64,000 bases of DNA. Source: Natrinema zhouii. GTDB taxonomy: Archaea > Halobacteriota > Halobacteria > Halobacteriales > Natrialbaceae. How positions within the stretch are numbered: the stretch's first letter is position 1; each line of letters begins with the position of its first letter. Positions 46,299-54,853 of this stretch are shown piece by piece. Under the pieces are notes generated by a model. That model saw only the letters and a program-made list of their open reading frames with translations. It was not told the origin of the DNA and ran no database searches. The stretch covers positions 2,790,001 to 2,854,000 of the forward strand of contig NZ_CP059154.1 in NCBI RefSeq assembly GCF_013456555.2, in the 5' to 3' direction. A program made the position numbers and the translations under genes.

Positions 46299-46706
46299 CT
46301 ACGCGTTCTCTCGATCGATCGTCACGCCCTCGAACAGCGGATCGAGGTCGTCGTCGAGCTGGGATTTCAGATCCTGTAGCTCGCCGTCGGTCAGCGCGAC
46401 CGCGAGGGCGTCGGTGACCGCGTCGGCGTACTGTTCGGCGTCGTCGGCTTCGACATCGGTGCCGCGGAGCTGTTCGCCCACTCGCTCGACGAAGTCTTCC
46501 CGGTCGTAGCCGGCCCCGTCGTGGTCGGCGTCCTCGACGAGTCCGGCCAGTTCGTCGGGGAGCTGTGCGGCGACGTTCTCTGCCTCGCCGCCGGTCAGCG
46601 TCTCGCCGAGCGTCTCGAGGACGGCCTCGGTCGCGGCCTGCGCGCGATCCATCGTGTCGAGGTGGCCCGCTTCCTGTACCAGTCCGTAGAATTCCTCGTC
46701 TTGCAT
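46299..46706 (-). CDS. DUF2267 domain protein
   Basis: 135 residues, all-helical and very acidic. DUF2267 features: EFYGLVQEAGHLDTMDRAQAATEAVLETLGETLTGGEAENVAAQLP and FVERVGEQLRGTDVEADDAEQYADAVTDALAVALTDGELQDLKSQLD, two similar halves with L-[PD]-x-[DE]-L endings. The family occurs in bacteria and archaea with stress-linked expression; no biochemical role is known. Confidence 0.88.
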   Translation of the reverse strand: MQDEEFYGLVQEAGHLDTMDRAQAATEAVLETLGETLTGGEAENVAAQLPDELAGLVEDADHDGAGYDREDFVERVGEQLRGTDVEADDAEQYADAVTDALAVALTDGELQDLKSQLDDDLDPLFEGVTIDRENA

Positions 46707-46894
46707 ATGCGGTACTTCACTCGTGACCGGTATCGGGGTTGGGCACTCAGATGCAAGCCTCGGTTCGGCTACCTCACGACTGGTGACGACGGCTCGAGCC
46801 GTCGGGTCCTCACAACTATCGTAGCCACGGAAACGAGTGACTCATCGGTCGCACAGTCCGCGGTTCTCGCGTCTCGCCGCACATTCAAGAGACA

Positions 46895-46900
46895 TATTTA
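46895..46900 (+). promoter_or_regulatory. TATA-like box for Gly-rich membrane protein
   Basis: TATTTA centred about 27-30 bp before ATG 46927, indicating a leaderless transcript. Confidence 0.55.
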
Positions 46901-46926
46901 TCCGTCACTGTTACTATGTGCAATAT

Positions 46927-47154
46927 ATGAGAGAACGGATAACGGCAGTGTTGCTTCGCGCTCGCTACGCAGCGATGGGCGCGGCAATCGGTGCAGGAAT
47001 CGGTGGACTGTTCAGCCGAAACGCCGCGAGTACCGGCGGTGCGATCGGCGGCCTCGTCGGTGCGACCGTCGCGGAAACGCGCGGAACCCTCGAGGGGACC
47101 CTTGAGGAGGTCAAGGAGCGCGATCCGAGATCGAAATCGGTCGACACAGAGTAG
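46927..47154 (+). CDS. Small Gly-zipper-like membrane protein
   Basis: 75 residues from ATG 46927. A short basic start (MRERITAVLLRARYA) and a Gly/Ala-rich segment AAMGAAIGAGIGGLFSRNAASTGGAIGGLVGATVAE with GxxxG patterns of glycine-zipper membrane proteins, then a polar tail. An ATG at 46837 would add 30 unlikely residues. Function unknown; a T-run (47158-47162) follows the stop. Confidence 0.6.
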   Translation: MRERITAVLLRARYAAMGAAIGAGIGGLFSRNAASTGGAIGGLVGATVAETRGTLEGTLEEVKERDPRSKSVDTE

Positions 47155-47157
47155 CGC

Positions 47158-47162
47158 TTTTT
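47158..47162 (+). terminator. T-run after Gly-zipper protein gene
   Basis: TTTTT starts three bases after the stop codon. Confidence 0.35.
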
Positions 47163-47290
47163 CGCGTCGGCCAGCGACTTCTCACATCGGAGTCGAATCC
47201 GGCCCACGGCTTTCGCTGCCGTGAATCGTACCAGCCGTCCCGACATTGAACCTTGCATCTCGTAGCGACTCGTTCGTCAGGGGCGTCATA

Positions 47291-47297
47291 TTAATAG
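47291..47297 (+). promoter_or_regulatory. TATA-like box for membrane histidine kinase
   Basis: TTAATAG about 27 bp before GTG 47321, favouring that start over the ATG at 47246. Confidence 0.5.
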
Positions 47298-47320
47298 GGG
47301 TCGACTGTCAGATACAGACC

Positions 47321-48535
47321 GTGGCTCAGCCGGACGACACTCCCTCCGTCGATGACGAACGGACCATCCGGCCGTCTCTCGGTGGGCGAGAGATTCTCCT
47401 CATCCTCGGCGGACTCTACATCGCGTTCGCCGTCGCTCACCCGTTCATCGTCGAGACGGACATCGGGATCGACCTGGTGATGCTGATCCTGGTCGGCGGC
47501 CCGGGTGCTATCCTTCTGTACGGCGGGTATCGACTGCCGCGAACCGATATTCGACCCGACGTATTTGCCGTCGTCGCGAAGTGGTGTGTCGGCGGTATCG
47601 GGGTCATGCTCGCCCTGCTCGGCCTCATGGAGCTGGCCGCCGGGCTTCGGGACCCGCTCCAGAACCTGCTGATCCTCACCGCCATCGGGAGCGTCGCCGG
47701 GTTCGCCGCCGGGATCCACGACGCCCGCGCCAAATCGCGAGCGCTCGAGTTAGAGGAAACGATCGAACAGCTCCAGACGGCGAACGAACGCCTGGAGCAG
47801 TTCGCATACGCCGCCTCCCACGACCTGCAGGAACCGCTCCGGATGGTCTCGAGCTACCTCACGCTGGTCGATCGCCGGTACCGAGATGAGCTCGACGAGG
47901 ACGGTCGGGAGTTCATCGAGTTCGCGGTCGAGGGAGCCGATCGAATGCGAGCGATGGTCGAGAGCCTCCTCGAATACTCCCGCGTCTCCACGCACGGCGC
48001 GCCACTCGAGCCGACGAACGTCGAGATCGTTCTCGAGGGCGTTCTCGATGATCTCCGGCTCCGGATCGACGAAACGGACGCGACGATCACCGCCGACGAC
48101 ATGCCGATCGTCAGGGGCGACGGGGACCAGCTCGCACACGTGTTCCGAAACCTGCTCTCGAACGCCCTCGAGTACAGCGGGGACGAGTCGCCGCAGATCC
48201 ACGTCGGGGTCGAACGGACGGACGACGGCTGGCAGTTCTCCATCGACGACGAAGGTATCGGGATCGACCCCGCGTACCACGACCGAATCTTCAACGTGTT
48301 CGAGACGCTCTCCATCGGGAACAAACCGCCAGAATCCAATACAGGAGGGATCGGACTCGCGCTGTGCGAACGGATCGTCGAGCGCCACGACGGGGAGATC
48401 TGGGTCGAATCCGACACTGGCGATGGAGCTACCTTCCGTTTCACGGTTCCGACGATCGATGCACGGCAGCCGGCGACCGATGACCTTCCTCGAGAGAGTG
48501 ACTCTGAGGCCGACGTCAGCTCGAGCGTCCGATAA
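47321..48535 (+). CDS. Membrane-bound sensor histidine kinase (paralogue)
   Basis: 404 residues from GTG 47321. A polar N-terminus (MAQPDDTPSVDD) is followed by four transmembrane helices (ILLILGGLYIAFAVAHPF through NLLILTAIGSVAGFAAGI), a coiled linker, HisKA with H167 ([13 protein letters not shown]) and HATPase_c (NLLSNALEYSG, DEGIGID, GGIGLALC). Its cytoplasmic half is strikingly like the kinases at 18801 and 43197, showing recent duplication, but its membrane half is diverged. No receiver is next to it. It is followed by the dispersed repeat copy 2. Confidence 0.92.
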   Translation: MAQPDDTPSVDDERTIRPSLGGREILLILGGLYIAFAVAHPFIVETDIGIDLVMLILVGGPGAILLYGGYRLPRTDIRPDVFAVVAKWCVGGIGVMLALLGLMELAAGLRDPLQNLLILTAIGSVAGFAAGIHDARAKSRALELEETIEQLQTANERLEQFAYAASHDLQEPLRMVSSYLTLVDRRYRDELDEDGREFIEFAVEGADRMRAMVESLLEYSRVSTHGAPLEPTNVEIVLEGVLDDLRLRIDETDATITADDMPIVRGDGDQLAHVFRNLLSNALEYSGDESPQIHVGVERTDDGWQFSIDDEGIGIDPAYHDRIFNVFETLSIGNKPPESNTGGIGLALCERIVERHDGEIWVESDTGDGATFRFTVPTIDARQPATDDLPRESDSEADVSSSVR

Positions 48536-48857
48536 CGGGAAGCGATGTTTCACTCCGGACCGGTCAACCGGCGTGCGGTGGCGCGCGCTGTCGGCTGGCC
48601 GAACGAGAGTGAGGTCAGCTGACGATATTGCGCGAGGGATGAGTGAGCGAAGCGAACGAATCGGTTGGGGAGGACGTGGCGATTCCCTGTTGCCACGAGA
48701 GCAGGACACTTCTCCCATCCCACCTCCGCCAGAATCGGCTATTTAATTCACACGTGAACGGACCGGCTATAGTCGCAACTGACACGATTTGATTCCGATC
48801 CGCTGACTGCCGGTGCCCGACCTCCCTACTCCGACTGTTCACTCACGAACGACCGGA
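48536..48857. other. Intergenic region holding repeat copy 2
   Basis: Contains the 136-bp dispersed repeat (48573-48708) and AT-richer sequence to 48780; no coding frame of note. It lies between convergent genes. Confidence 0.55.
48573..48708. repeat. Dispersed structured repeat, copy 2
   Basis: Matches copy 1 at 14705-14839. Shared: GTGCGGTGGCGCGCGCTG at the left, GCGCGAGGGATGAG in the middle, and GTGGCGATTCCCTGTTGCCAC hairpin (48676-48696) at the right, then AGCAGGACA or GAGCAGGACA. The variable segment pairs as GTCGGCTG with CAGCTGAC (one G-U), where copy 1 uses GTCGCGGT with ACCGCGGC: different sequence, same pairing. Confidence 0.8.
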
Positions 48858-49298
48858 CTACTCTGCCTCGTTCTCGAGCGCCGCCCGCCGAAGCTGCTCA
48901 CCCTCCTCAGTGCTGACGGTCAGCTCCGGGACCGTCGTCGGCGAACTGTCCTCGTCGATTGCCACGTAGACGAAGTAGGATTCGGTCGTCTGTTCGCGCT
49001 CACGCGTCCGCAGGTCCTCGCGCTCGGCGATCAGTCGAACCTTCACGCTCGAGGTGCCCGCCTCGTAGACGTAGGCGGTAATGAAGGCCGTGTCGCCGAC
49101 GGCGATGGGCCGCTCGAAGTTCATCTGATCGACGCGGGCGGTGACACAGGTCTCCCCCGAGAACCGCATTGCAGACATCGCGCCGACCTCATCCATCCAT
49201 TTCATGACGTGGCCACCGTGGGCCGTCTCGAGCATGTTGGCGTGGTTTGGCTGTACCATTTCGCGGTTCTCGATCACCGTCTCGAGGAGATCCGTCAT
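48858..49298 (-). CDS. Acyl-CoA thioesterase (hotdog fold)
   Basis: 146 residues. Hotdog thioesterase pattern of the YciA/BACH type: MVQPNHANMLETAHGGHVMKWMDEVGAMSAMRFSGE, with Asn and His-Gly-Gly, then VTARVDQMNFERPIAVGDTAFITAYVYEAGTSSVKV. It should hydrolyse acyl-CoA thioesters in the cytoplasm. The polar C-terminal tail is short. Divergent from the TraB-like gene on the right. Confidence 0.9.
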   Translation of the reverse strand: MTDLLETVIENREMVQPNHANMLETAHGGHVMKWMDEVGAMSAMRFSGETCVTARVDQMNFERPIAVGDTAFITAYVYEAGTSSVKVRLIAEREDLRTREREQTTESYFVYVAIDEDSSPTTVPELTVSTEEGEQLRRAALENEAE

Positions 49299-49468
49299 TG
49301 ACCAACGTTTTTCGACGCCGGCAATCAGTCTTGCTCTGACCGGCGGGATGTCAGCCGGAGACGGGCAACTCTCCGATTTTCGCCCGTCCGATCAGCGCTA
49401 TCGCTCCGGCATTTCACACGGGTTCGCAGTTCGATACTGGTAAAAGTCGCCGTCGAGTTGAGCCGGTA

Positions 49469-51238
49469 ATGAGCGATGCAGGCGAGGCCGACGTGCCGGA
49501 GCCGCCAGCCCCCCCAGACCGCGAGCGCGGCTCCGTCGAGGTCCTCGGGACGGCACACGTCTCGCAAGCGAGCGTCGACGAGGTTCGCGAAACGATCGAC
49601 CGAAAGGACCCCGATATCGTCGCCGTCGAACTCGATGACGGCCGGTACCGTCAGATGAAGGGCGGAACGCCCGACGACATCGAAGCGGAGGACCTCCTCT
49701 CTGGCAACACCGTCTTCCAGTTTCTGGCCTACTGGATGCTCTCGTACGTCCAGTCTCGCCTGGGCGACCAGTTCGATATCGAGCCCGGTGCCGACATGCG
49801 AGCGGCCATCGAGGCCGCCGAAGCGAACGGCAACGGCGTCGCACTGGTCGACCGCGACATCCAGGTGACGATCCAGCGCTTCTGGAGCCGGCTCACGTTC
49901 ACCGAGAAACTCAAGATGGTCGGCGGCCTCGCGCTCGGAGTGACCGATCCCCGAACGATCGGGTTCACCTTCGGTGCCGTCGCCGGGATGGTCGCCGGCC
50001 TGATCTTCGGTGCGTTTCTCGCGCCCGTGCTGGGTCTGAGCGATCTCCTGTTGCTCGGTGGTCTGGGCTCCTCCCCGCTCCAGTACGCCGGCGGCGCTGC
50101 AATCGGCGCGTTCGCCGGTCTCTTCGTCGGCCTCATCTTTCTCCCCTCGCTCGAGTCCGTCGAGCGATATACGGGCGGCTATCTCTCCGGCTTTTCGGTA
50201 CGGATATTCGCCGGGGTCGTCCTCGGCGTCGTCGGCTGTCTCGCACTGGTGGCAACCGAGACCTTCGTCGGGCCGTTCTCCGCGGCGAGCGTCGAGAACG
50301 CCGGCGTTTACGCGGTCCGCGGGACGGTTGGCACGCTGGCCGGACTCGGTATCGGCGTGACACTCGGTGCAGTCCTCGGCCTCTCGCTGGACGCGGTCGG
50401 CGGCGACGTCGAGGAAATCGAGGAGATCGATATCGAGGAGATGACCGACGGCAACGTCGTCGACGCCATGATGGAGGAGTTTCGCCAGTTCAGCCCGGGC
50501 GGCGCGAACGCCCTGATCGACGAACGGGACGCCTACATCGCGTCGAACCTCCACGAACTCCGCGAACAGGGGTACGACGTCCTCGCCGTCGTCGGTGCCG
50601 GTCATCGGGCCGGCATCGAACGTCACCTGCGGAACCCATCGGCGATTCCGTCGATCGAGTCGCTGTCCGGGACCGCCTCGAGCCGCCGGTTTTCGCCGCT
50701 GAAGATCGTCGGCTACCTGATCATGGTCGCCTTCTTCGCCTTCTTCTTCCTGTTGCTCATGGCGGGAGTTAGGAACATGTTCCTGCTGAAGGTGTTTGTC
50801 GCCTGGTTCCTGTTCAACGGAATCTTCGCGTTCACGCTGGCGCGACTGGCCGGCGCGCGCTGGACCAGCGCGGGCGTCGGCGGCGCGGTCGCGTGGCTGA
50901 CGAGCATCAACCCGCTGCTCGCACCGGGCTGGTTCGCCGGCTACGTCGAACTCAGGAATCGGCCGGTCAACGTCCGGGACATCCAGACGCTCAACGAGAT
51001 TATCGACGACACCGAGCGGTCGATCGACGACGCCATGTCGGCGATGTTCGACGTGCCGCTGTTCCGCCTGATCATGATCGTCGCGCTCACGAACATCGGG
51101 AGCATGATCGCGACCGGGCTGTTCCCGTTCGTCGTGTTGCCGTGGCTGGCACCCGAGATCGGCGGCGTCGACGCGCTGATGGGGCTCCTGCTCGAGGGCG
51201 TCGAAAACAGTCTCGAGTTGCTTCGGGGGCTGCTGTAA
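49469..51238 (+). CDS. TraB/PrgY family membrane protein
   Basis: 589 residues. The soluble N-terminal TraB domain shows VLGTAHVSQASVDEVRETI, VAVELDDGRYRQM, LVDRDIQVTIQRFW and, further on, VVGAGHRAGIERHL, matching the GTAHxS / ExD / RD / GxGH pattern of TraB/PrgY/GumN proteins related to metal-dependent peptidases (TIKI). Unusually, a hydrophobic block of four to five transmembrane helices (about 150-315) is inserted between these motifs, and five further helices follow (about 410-560). It may process a membrane or secreted peptide. Its stop shares bases with the M50 protease start (TAATG), so the two form a coupled pair. Confidence 0.88.
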   Translation: MSDAGEADVPEPPAPPDRERGSVEVLGTAHVSQASVDEVRETIDRKDPDIVAVELDDGRYRQMKGGTPDDIEAEDLLSGNTVFQFLAYWMLSYVQSRLGDQFDIEPGADMRAAIEAAEANGNGVALVDRDIQVTIQRFWSRLTFTEKLKMVGGLALGVTDPRTIGFTFGAVAGMVAGLIFGAFLAPVLGLSDLLLLGGLGSSPLQYAGGAAIGAFAGLFVGLIFLPSLESVERYTGGYLSGFSVRIFAGVVLGVVGCLALVATETFVGPFSAASVENAGVYAVRGTVGTLAGLGIGVTLGAVLGLSLDAVGGDVEEIEEIDIEEMTDGNVVDAMMEEFRQFSPGGANALIDERDAYIASNLHELREQGYDVLAVVGAGHRAGIERHLRNPSAIPSIESLSGTASSRRFSPLKIVGYLIMVAFFAFFFLLLMAGVRNMFLLKVFVAWFLFNGIFAFTLARLAGARWTSAGVGGAVAWLTSINPLLAPGWFAGYVELRNRPVNVRDIQTLNEIIDDTERSIDDAMSAMFDVPLFRLIMIVALTNIGSMIATGLFPFVVLPWLAPEIGGVDALMGLLLEGVENSLELLRGLL

Positions 51239-51867
51239 TGAGCTATCGAACCGAGCGGGACACCGACCCCAAACTGACGTTCAGCGGCACGGAACTGCGC
51301 GATCTCGCCGTCGCCTGGCTCACGCTCAGCGCCGCGTTCGCGCTCCTGTTCGAGCCGATTCATCGGGGCGGAAACATTGCGCTGTTCGTGGAGATGGTCG
51401 TGTTGAGCCTCGTCACCGTCGGGATGGGGTTCTTGCTCCACGAGCTCGCGCACAAAGTCGTCGCGATCGAACACGGCCAGATCGCCGAGTTTCGAGCTGA
51501 CTATCAGATGCTCTTTCTGGCAATTATGGGCGCGCTCGTCGGTTTCCTCTTCGCGGCACCGGGGGCTGTCTACCACCGAGGCAGCGTCACACAACGGGAG
51601 AACGGGTTGATCGCGCTTGCGGGACCGGTCACGAATCACCTGCTCGCGCTCCTCTTCCTTCCGTTGATGATCCTTCCCGGAATGCTGGGCGTGATCGGCC
51701 AGATGGGTGTCTGGATCAACCTCATCTTGGCCGCGTTCAACATGATTCCATTCGGGCCGCTGGACGGGAAGTCCGTCCTCCAGTGGCACAAGGGCGTTTT
51801 CGCACTGGTGTTCGTGCCGAGCGTGGTGCTGGCCGGATTCGTCATCTTCTACGTCGGCCTGTTCTGA
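51238..51867 (+). CDS. M50 family intramembrane metalloprotease
   Basis: 209 residues. HEXXH zinc site at H68-E69-H72 (LLHELAHKV) within a transmembrane helix, and the second zinc-ligand motif N168 to D176 (NMIPFGPLDG), both hallmarks of site-2-protease/SpoIVFB rhomboid-independent intramembrane proteases. Four to five transmembrane helices, no PDZ domain, short form. Probably cleaves a membrane substrate; the adjacent TraB-like protein is a candidate partner. ATG overlaps the preceding TAA by one base. Confidence 0.9.
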   Translation: MSYRTERDTDPKLTFSGTELRDLAVAWLTLSAAFALLFEPIHRGGNIALFVEMVVLSLVTVGMGFLLHELAHKVVAIEHGQIAEFRADYQMLFLAIMGALVGFLFAAPGAVYHRGSVTQRENGLIALAGPVTNHLLALLFLPLMILPGMLGVIGQMGVWINLILAAFNMIPFGPLDGKSVLQWHKGVFALVFVPSVVLAGFVIFYVGLF

Positions 51868-51975
51868 CAACCTCGTCGAATCCGTGCTCGACGACATCTC
51901 GAGCGCTCTCCTCGATACTATCGATAGCTCCGCCGGACCGGTGACCTTTTGCTCGCCCCGAGAGGTCCTTCGAGT

Positions 51976-52971
51976 ATGACCGACACGGACGAGGAGGGGA
52001 CCGATGCGGAGCGACTCACGTACGCCGAGACCGGCGTCGACATCGACGCCAGCGAGGACGCGACCGCCGCCTTGCTCGAGGCCTTCGGCAGCGACCTGCG
52101 GACCGAGTACGCCGGCCTGCTCGACATCGGCGATCGCTATCTGGCGCTGGCGACCGACGGCGTGGGGACGAAGCTACTCGTCGCCGAAGCGATCGAGGAC
52201 TTCTCGACGATCGGCATCGACTGCATCGCGATGAACGTCAACGACCTCGTCGCGGCGGGCGTCGAACCGGTCGCGTTCGTCGACTACCTCGCGATCGACG
52301 AGCCCGACGAGGAACTCACGAACCAGATCGGCGAAGGTCTCGCGGTGGGCCTCGAGCAGGCCGACCTCACCATGCTCGGCGGAGAGACGGCGGTGATGCC
52401 CGAGGTCGTGAAGGGGTTCGATCTGGCGGGGACGTGCGCCGGACTCGCCGGAAAAGACGAGATTTTCGAGGGCGAGACACAGGTCGGCGACGTCCTCGTG
52501 GGCTTCCCCTCGAACGGCATCCACTCGAACGGGTTGACCCTCGCTCGCGAGGCGGTGACTCGCGACCACGAGTACACGGACGAGTTCCCGCTCAATCCGG
52601 AGCGGACGATCGGCGAGGAACTGCTGCGCCCGACTCGTATTTATACGGGCCTGCTCGAGCCGATGCGCGAGCATGATGTCCGTGCGGCGGCCCACGTCAC
52701 GGGCGGCGGCTGGACGAACCTGCTGCGGATGGGCGAGCGTGAGTACGTCATCGAGAACCCGCTGCCGGCTCAGCCGGTCTTCGAGTTCGTCCAGGAGGAG
52801 GGCAACGTGACCGACGAGGAGATGCACCGGACGTTCAACATGGGGACCGGGTTCGTCGTCGCGCTGCCCGAGGACAGGGCCAACGGGCTGGTCGCGGCGA
52901 CCGACGGGCGGCTCATCGGCCGCGTCGAAGACGGCGATTCGGTCGATATTCGCGGGCTCTCGCTGTCCTGA
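51976..52971 (+). CDS. purM: Phosphoribosylformylglycinamidine cyclo-ligase PurM
   Basis: 331 residues from MTDTDEEG. AIR synthase fold: LTYAETGVDIDASEDATAALL, ATDGVGTKLLVAEAI, the DCIAMNVNDLVAAGVEPVAFVDYLA strand, MLGGETAVMPEV and SNGIHSNGLTLAREAV ATP-binding loop, HVTGGGWTNLLRMG. It converts FGAM to AIR in purine synthesis. It lies 11 kb from purSQ. The chain is full length. Confidence 0.96.
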   Translation: MTDTDEEGTDAERLTYAETGVDIDASEDATAALLEAFGSDLRTEYAGLLDIGDRYLALATDGVGTKLLVAEAIEDFSTIGIDCIAMNVNDLVAAGVEPVAFVDYLAIDEPDEELTNQIGEGLAVGLEQADLTMLGGETAVMPEVVKGFDLAGTCAGLAGKDEIFEGETQVGDVLVGFPSNGIHSNGLTLAREAVTRDHEYTDEFPLNPERTIGEELLRPTRIYTGLLEPMREHDVRAAAHVTGGGWTNLLRMGEREYVIENPLPAQPVFEFVQEEGNVTDEEMHRTFNMGTGFVVALPEDRANGLVAATDGRLIGRVEDGDSVDIRGLSLS

Positions 52972-53164
52972 GCGGGAGAGAGATCCGACAGTTTTCAGCC
53001 ACTCTCCTGATTTAGAGACGACTGTGTTCCATCCGTTCGGCCAGTTTCGACCAGCCTGCGCGCTGCTAGTGTGATGAACTGAAGTAACGAAGCTACTATG
53101 AATTCGAGCAGCATACGAGGCCGTATCGGGGCTGTTCGGCTCAGAGACAGCCGCAGTGGTGCCT

Positions 53165-53296
53165 ATGAAAGACATACGCTGTCCGAACTGTAAGGGAGAC
53201 AACGGAACGGAAATCGATGGCGAACTACTCGGTCCGGAGGTTAATCGAACATTCGAGTGCGAGCGCTGCGGCCATATGTGGGAGACCGTCGTCTGA
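53165..53296 (+). CDS. Micro zinc-ribbon protein (43 aa)
   Basis: MKDIRCPNCKGDNGTEIDGE, then a VNRTFECERCGHMWETVV end. CxxC at 6-9 and 32-35 makes a zinc ribbon, close in shape to transcription-factor-S-like ribbons. Followed by the convergent macrodomain gene. Function unknown. Confidence 0.7.
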   Translation: MKDIRCPNCKGDNGTEIDGELLGPEVNRTFECERCGHMWETVV

Positions 53297-53366
53297 GACA
53301 ATCCTCGTCGTCGATCGTTTCTCGAACCAGCCACCGCGAAGAGTCACGCGTTCGCTATCGCTCCCC

Positions 53367-53906
53367 TCACCGATCGGATTCGCCCGCTTCAGTCATCTCC
53401 GACTGGTCGGCGCTGCCGGTCGCGGCTCGAATCGCGTCGTACTCCTCGTCGCTGTACGCGATGAACCGCACGTCCTCGAGCGTCTCCGGTTCGTAGTTCT
53501 CGATTTCCTCGCCGATGATCTCGGCACCCTCCATGAGGTCGAAGCCGGCGACGCCACAGCCCAGCGCCGGAATCACGAGCGATTGACAGCCGAGTTCGTC
53601 GGCTTTTGCGAGGCTGTTGCGTGTCGCATCGCGGATGCTCTCACTGGTCGCTTCGCCGTCGCCGTAATGGGGCATCGCCGCCGCGTGAATGACGTACTCG
53701 GCGTCGAGATCGTAGGCGTCGGTGACCGCGACTGCACCGAGATCGACGGGTCCCTTCGCCATCGCGTCCTCGTTAATCTCCTCGCCCGCGCCGCGGCGGA
53801 GCGCACCGGCGACGCCGGATCCCATCCGGAGGCTCGTGCCGGCCGCATTCACGAGCGCGTCGGCGGACTGTGCGGCGATATCACCCCGAATGATATCGTA
53901 CTCCAT
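53367..53906 (-). CDS. Macrodomain protein
   Basis: 179 residues. ADP-ribose-binding macrodomain: MEYDIIRGDIAAQSADALVNAAGTSLRMGSGVAGALRRG, VIHAAAMP, and SLVIPALGCGVAGFDLMEGA, with GDI, NAAG and G-x-G-V-x-G-x loops intact. These proteins bind or hydrolyse ADP-ribose, O-acetyl-ADP-ribose or ADP-ribosyl groups. The C-terminus is a disordered acidic tail. The NUDIX protein at 1850 could act on the same metabolite. Confidence 0.92.
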   Translation of the reverse strand: MEYDIIRGDIAAQSADALVNAAGTSLRMGSGVAGALRRGAGEEINEDAMAKGPVDLGAVAVTDAYDLDAEYVIHAAAMPHYGDGEATSESIRDATRNSLAKADELGCQSLVIPALGCGVAGFDLMEGAEIIGEEIENYEPETLEDVRFIAYSDEEYDAIRAATGSADQSEMTEAGESDR

Positions 53907-53973
53907 ACGCGAGGGTTCCAGATTGAACCCAATGAAACTACTCGTGGTGTTACTCGACCCGTGCTCGAGTGGC

Positions 53974-54297
53974 TCAGTCCGTTCGAACCCAGTCGTCCCG
54001 TACCGGCCGGGTCGCGACGTCGGCGTTCGCGATTCCGTAAAATTTCTCGCGGCCGACCGGCGTCCGGAGTCGCAGAATACAGGTGTAGTCGGTCACCTCG
54101 AACGCGGTCACCGTTCGAGTGGACCGCCGGTGGTCGAATCGGAACAGCCGGTCTGCGCCCGTTTCGACGGTGACCCGATTCCCGAGCGACCAGCTCAACG
54201 ACTCGACGTGCTCGACGTCGACGTCGAACAGGTGAGCGATCAGGTCCCGTCCTCGCCGACCCATTGCGCCCTGTGACCGGTTCTCGTGTGAACTCAT
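53974..54297 (-). CDS. Hypothetical protein
   Basis: 107 residues from MSSHENRSQGAMG. A basic N-terminus, a helix DLIAHLFDVDVEHVESLSW and a beta-rich second half (NRVTVETGADRLFRFDHRRSTRTVTAFEVTDYTCILRLR). A continuing frame upstream carries no coding signal. No family recognised; it sits 67 bp from the macrodomain gene on the same strand. Confidence 0.55.
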   Translation of the reverse strand: MSSHENRSQGAMGRRGRDLIAHLFDVDVEHVESLSWSLGNRVTVETGADRLFRFDHRRSTRTVTAFEVTDYTCILRLRTPVGREKFYGIANADVATRPVRDDWVRTD

Positions 54298-54496
54298 ATG
54301 ACGACTGTTTCGTTCCGTCCCGAAAAATGATGCTATCTTCGCGTGGCCCGCTCTCCCACAGACGGGGCAATGACTATCCGACGGATCTGTAGCCAAACCG
54401 TGCTGCAGGCCGCGATACGACTGACAGCGTGCGACCCTCGGTCGAATTCCGTCGCGAACATGCATCGGACCCAACAGCTATCCCTATTCCAGAATC

Positions 54497-54510
54497 TTAG
54501 GCCAACCAAA
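54497..54510. promoter_or_regulatory. DtxR-type operator (site 1)
   Basis: TTAGG-CCAA-CCAAA, an imperfect inverted repeat of the form found at DtxR/SirR/Idr iron-regulator sites, just upstream of the TATA box (54514-54521) of the gene at 54546. Confidence 0.6.
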
Positions 54511-54513
54511 ACC

Positions 54514-54521
54514 TTTTTAGA
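54514..54521 (+). promoter_or_regulatory. TATA-like box between two DtxR-type sites
   Basis: TTTTTAGA centred about 27 bp before ATG 54546, flanked by DtxR-type sites on both sides. Confidence 0.6.
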
Positions 54522-54522
54522 T

Positions 54523-54536
54523 TTAGGCCCACCTAA
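54523..54536. promoter_or_regulatory. DtxR-type operator (site 2)
   Basis: TTAGG-CCCA-CCTAA, a perfect 5-bp inverted repeat with a 4-base centre, lying between the TATA box and start codon of the gene at 54546. A repressor bound here would block transcription. Confidence 0.65.
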
Positions 54537-54545
54537 CTCAGCGTA

Positions 54546-54713
54546 ATGGACGTACCCGCCCAACGGGAGGACCGCGAACTCGACGAGGAACTCGAGGAGC
54601 CGCCGGCGGTCGTGTGCAGTCACGAAACCCGCCCCGGAAAGATCGTCTTTACCGAACGGAACAACAACGACGGCTGGATCGCGACGGATCTGACCGTCGA
54701 ACTCCGGCGCTGA
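54546..54713 (+). CDS. Small acidic protein under DtxR-type control
   Basis: 55 residues, ATG 54546: MDVPAQREDRELDEELEEPP, then AVVCSHETRPGKIVFTERNN and NDGWIATDLTVELRR. The N-terminal half is acidic; the C-terminal half reads as three short strands with a single conserved-looking Cys. It resembles small haloarchaeal proteins encoded near dps or iron genes, but I recall no function. Two DtxR-type sites bracket its TATA box and a matching site lies upstream of dpsA, which it faces. Confidence 0.7.
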   Translation: MDVPAQREDRELDEELEEPPAVVCSHETRPGKIVFTERNNNDGWIATDLTVELRR

Positions 54714-54853
54714 ACTCGTCGTCACTCGCGGCCCACGGACTCACAGTCGGTATCGACTGCGAACCGCGCCATCGCTCGTAATCGGCGAAAAAATTCACAC
54801 TCGGTCGATCGTCGGCGCTGGATCTCGTCTTCGAATGACCGCCAGCGTCGCGT

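Noticed and set aside
50893..51237. Long upstream extension of the M50 protease frame
   Set aside because: It overlaps the TraB-like coding region and is Arg-rich; the TAATG junction gives the real start at 51238.
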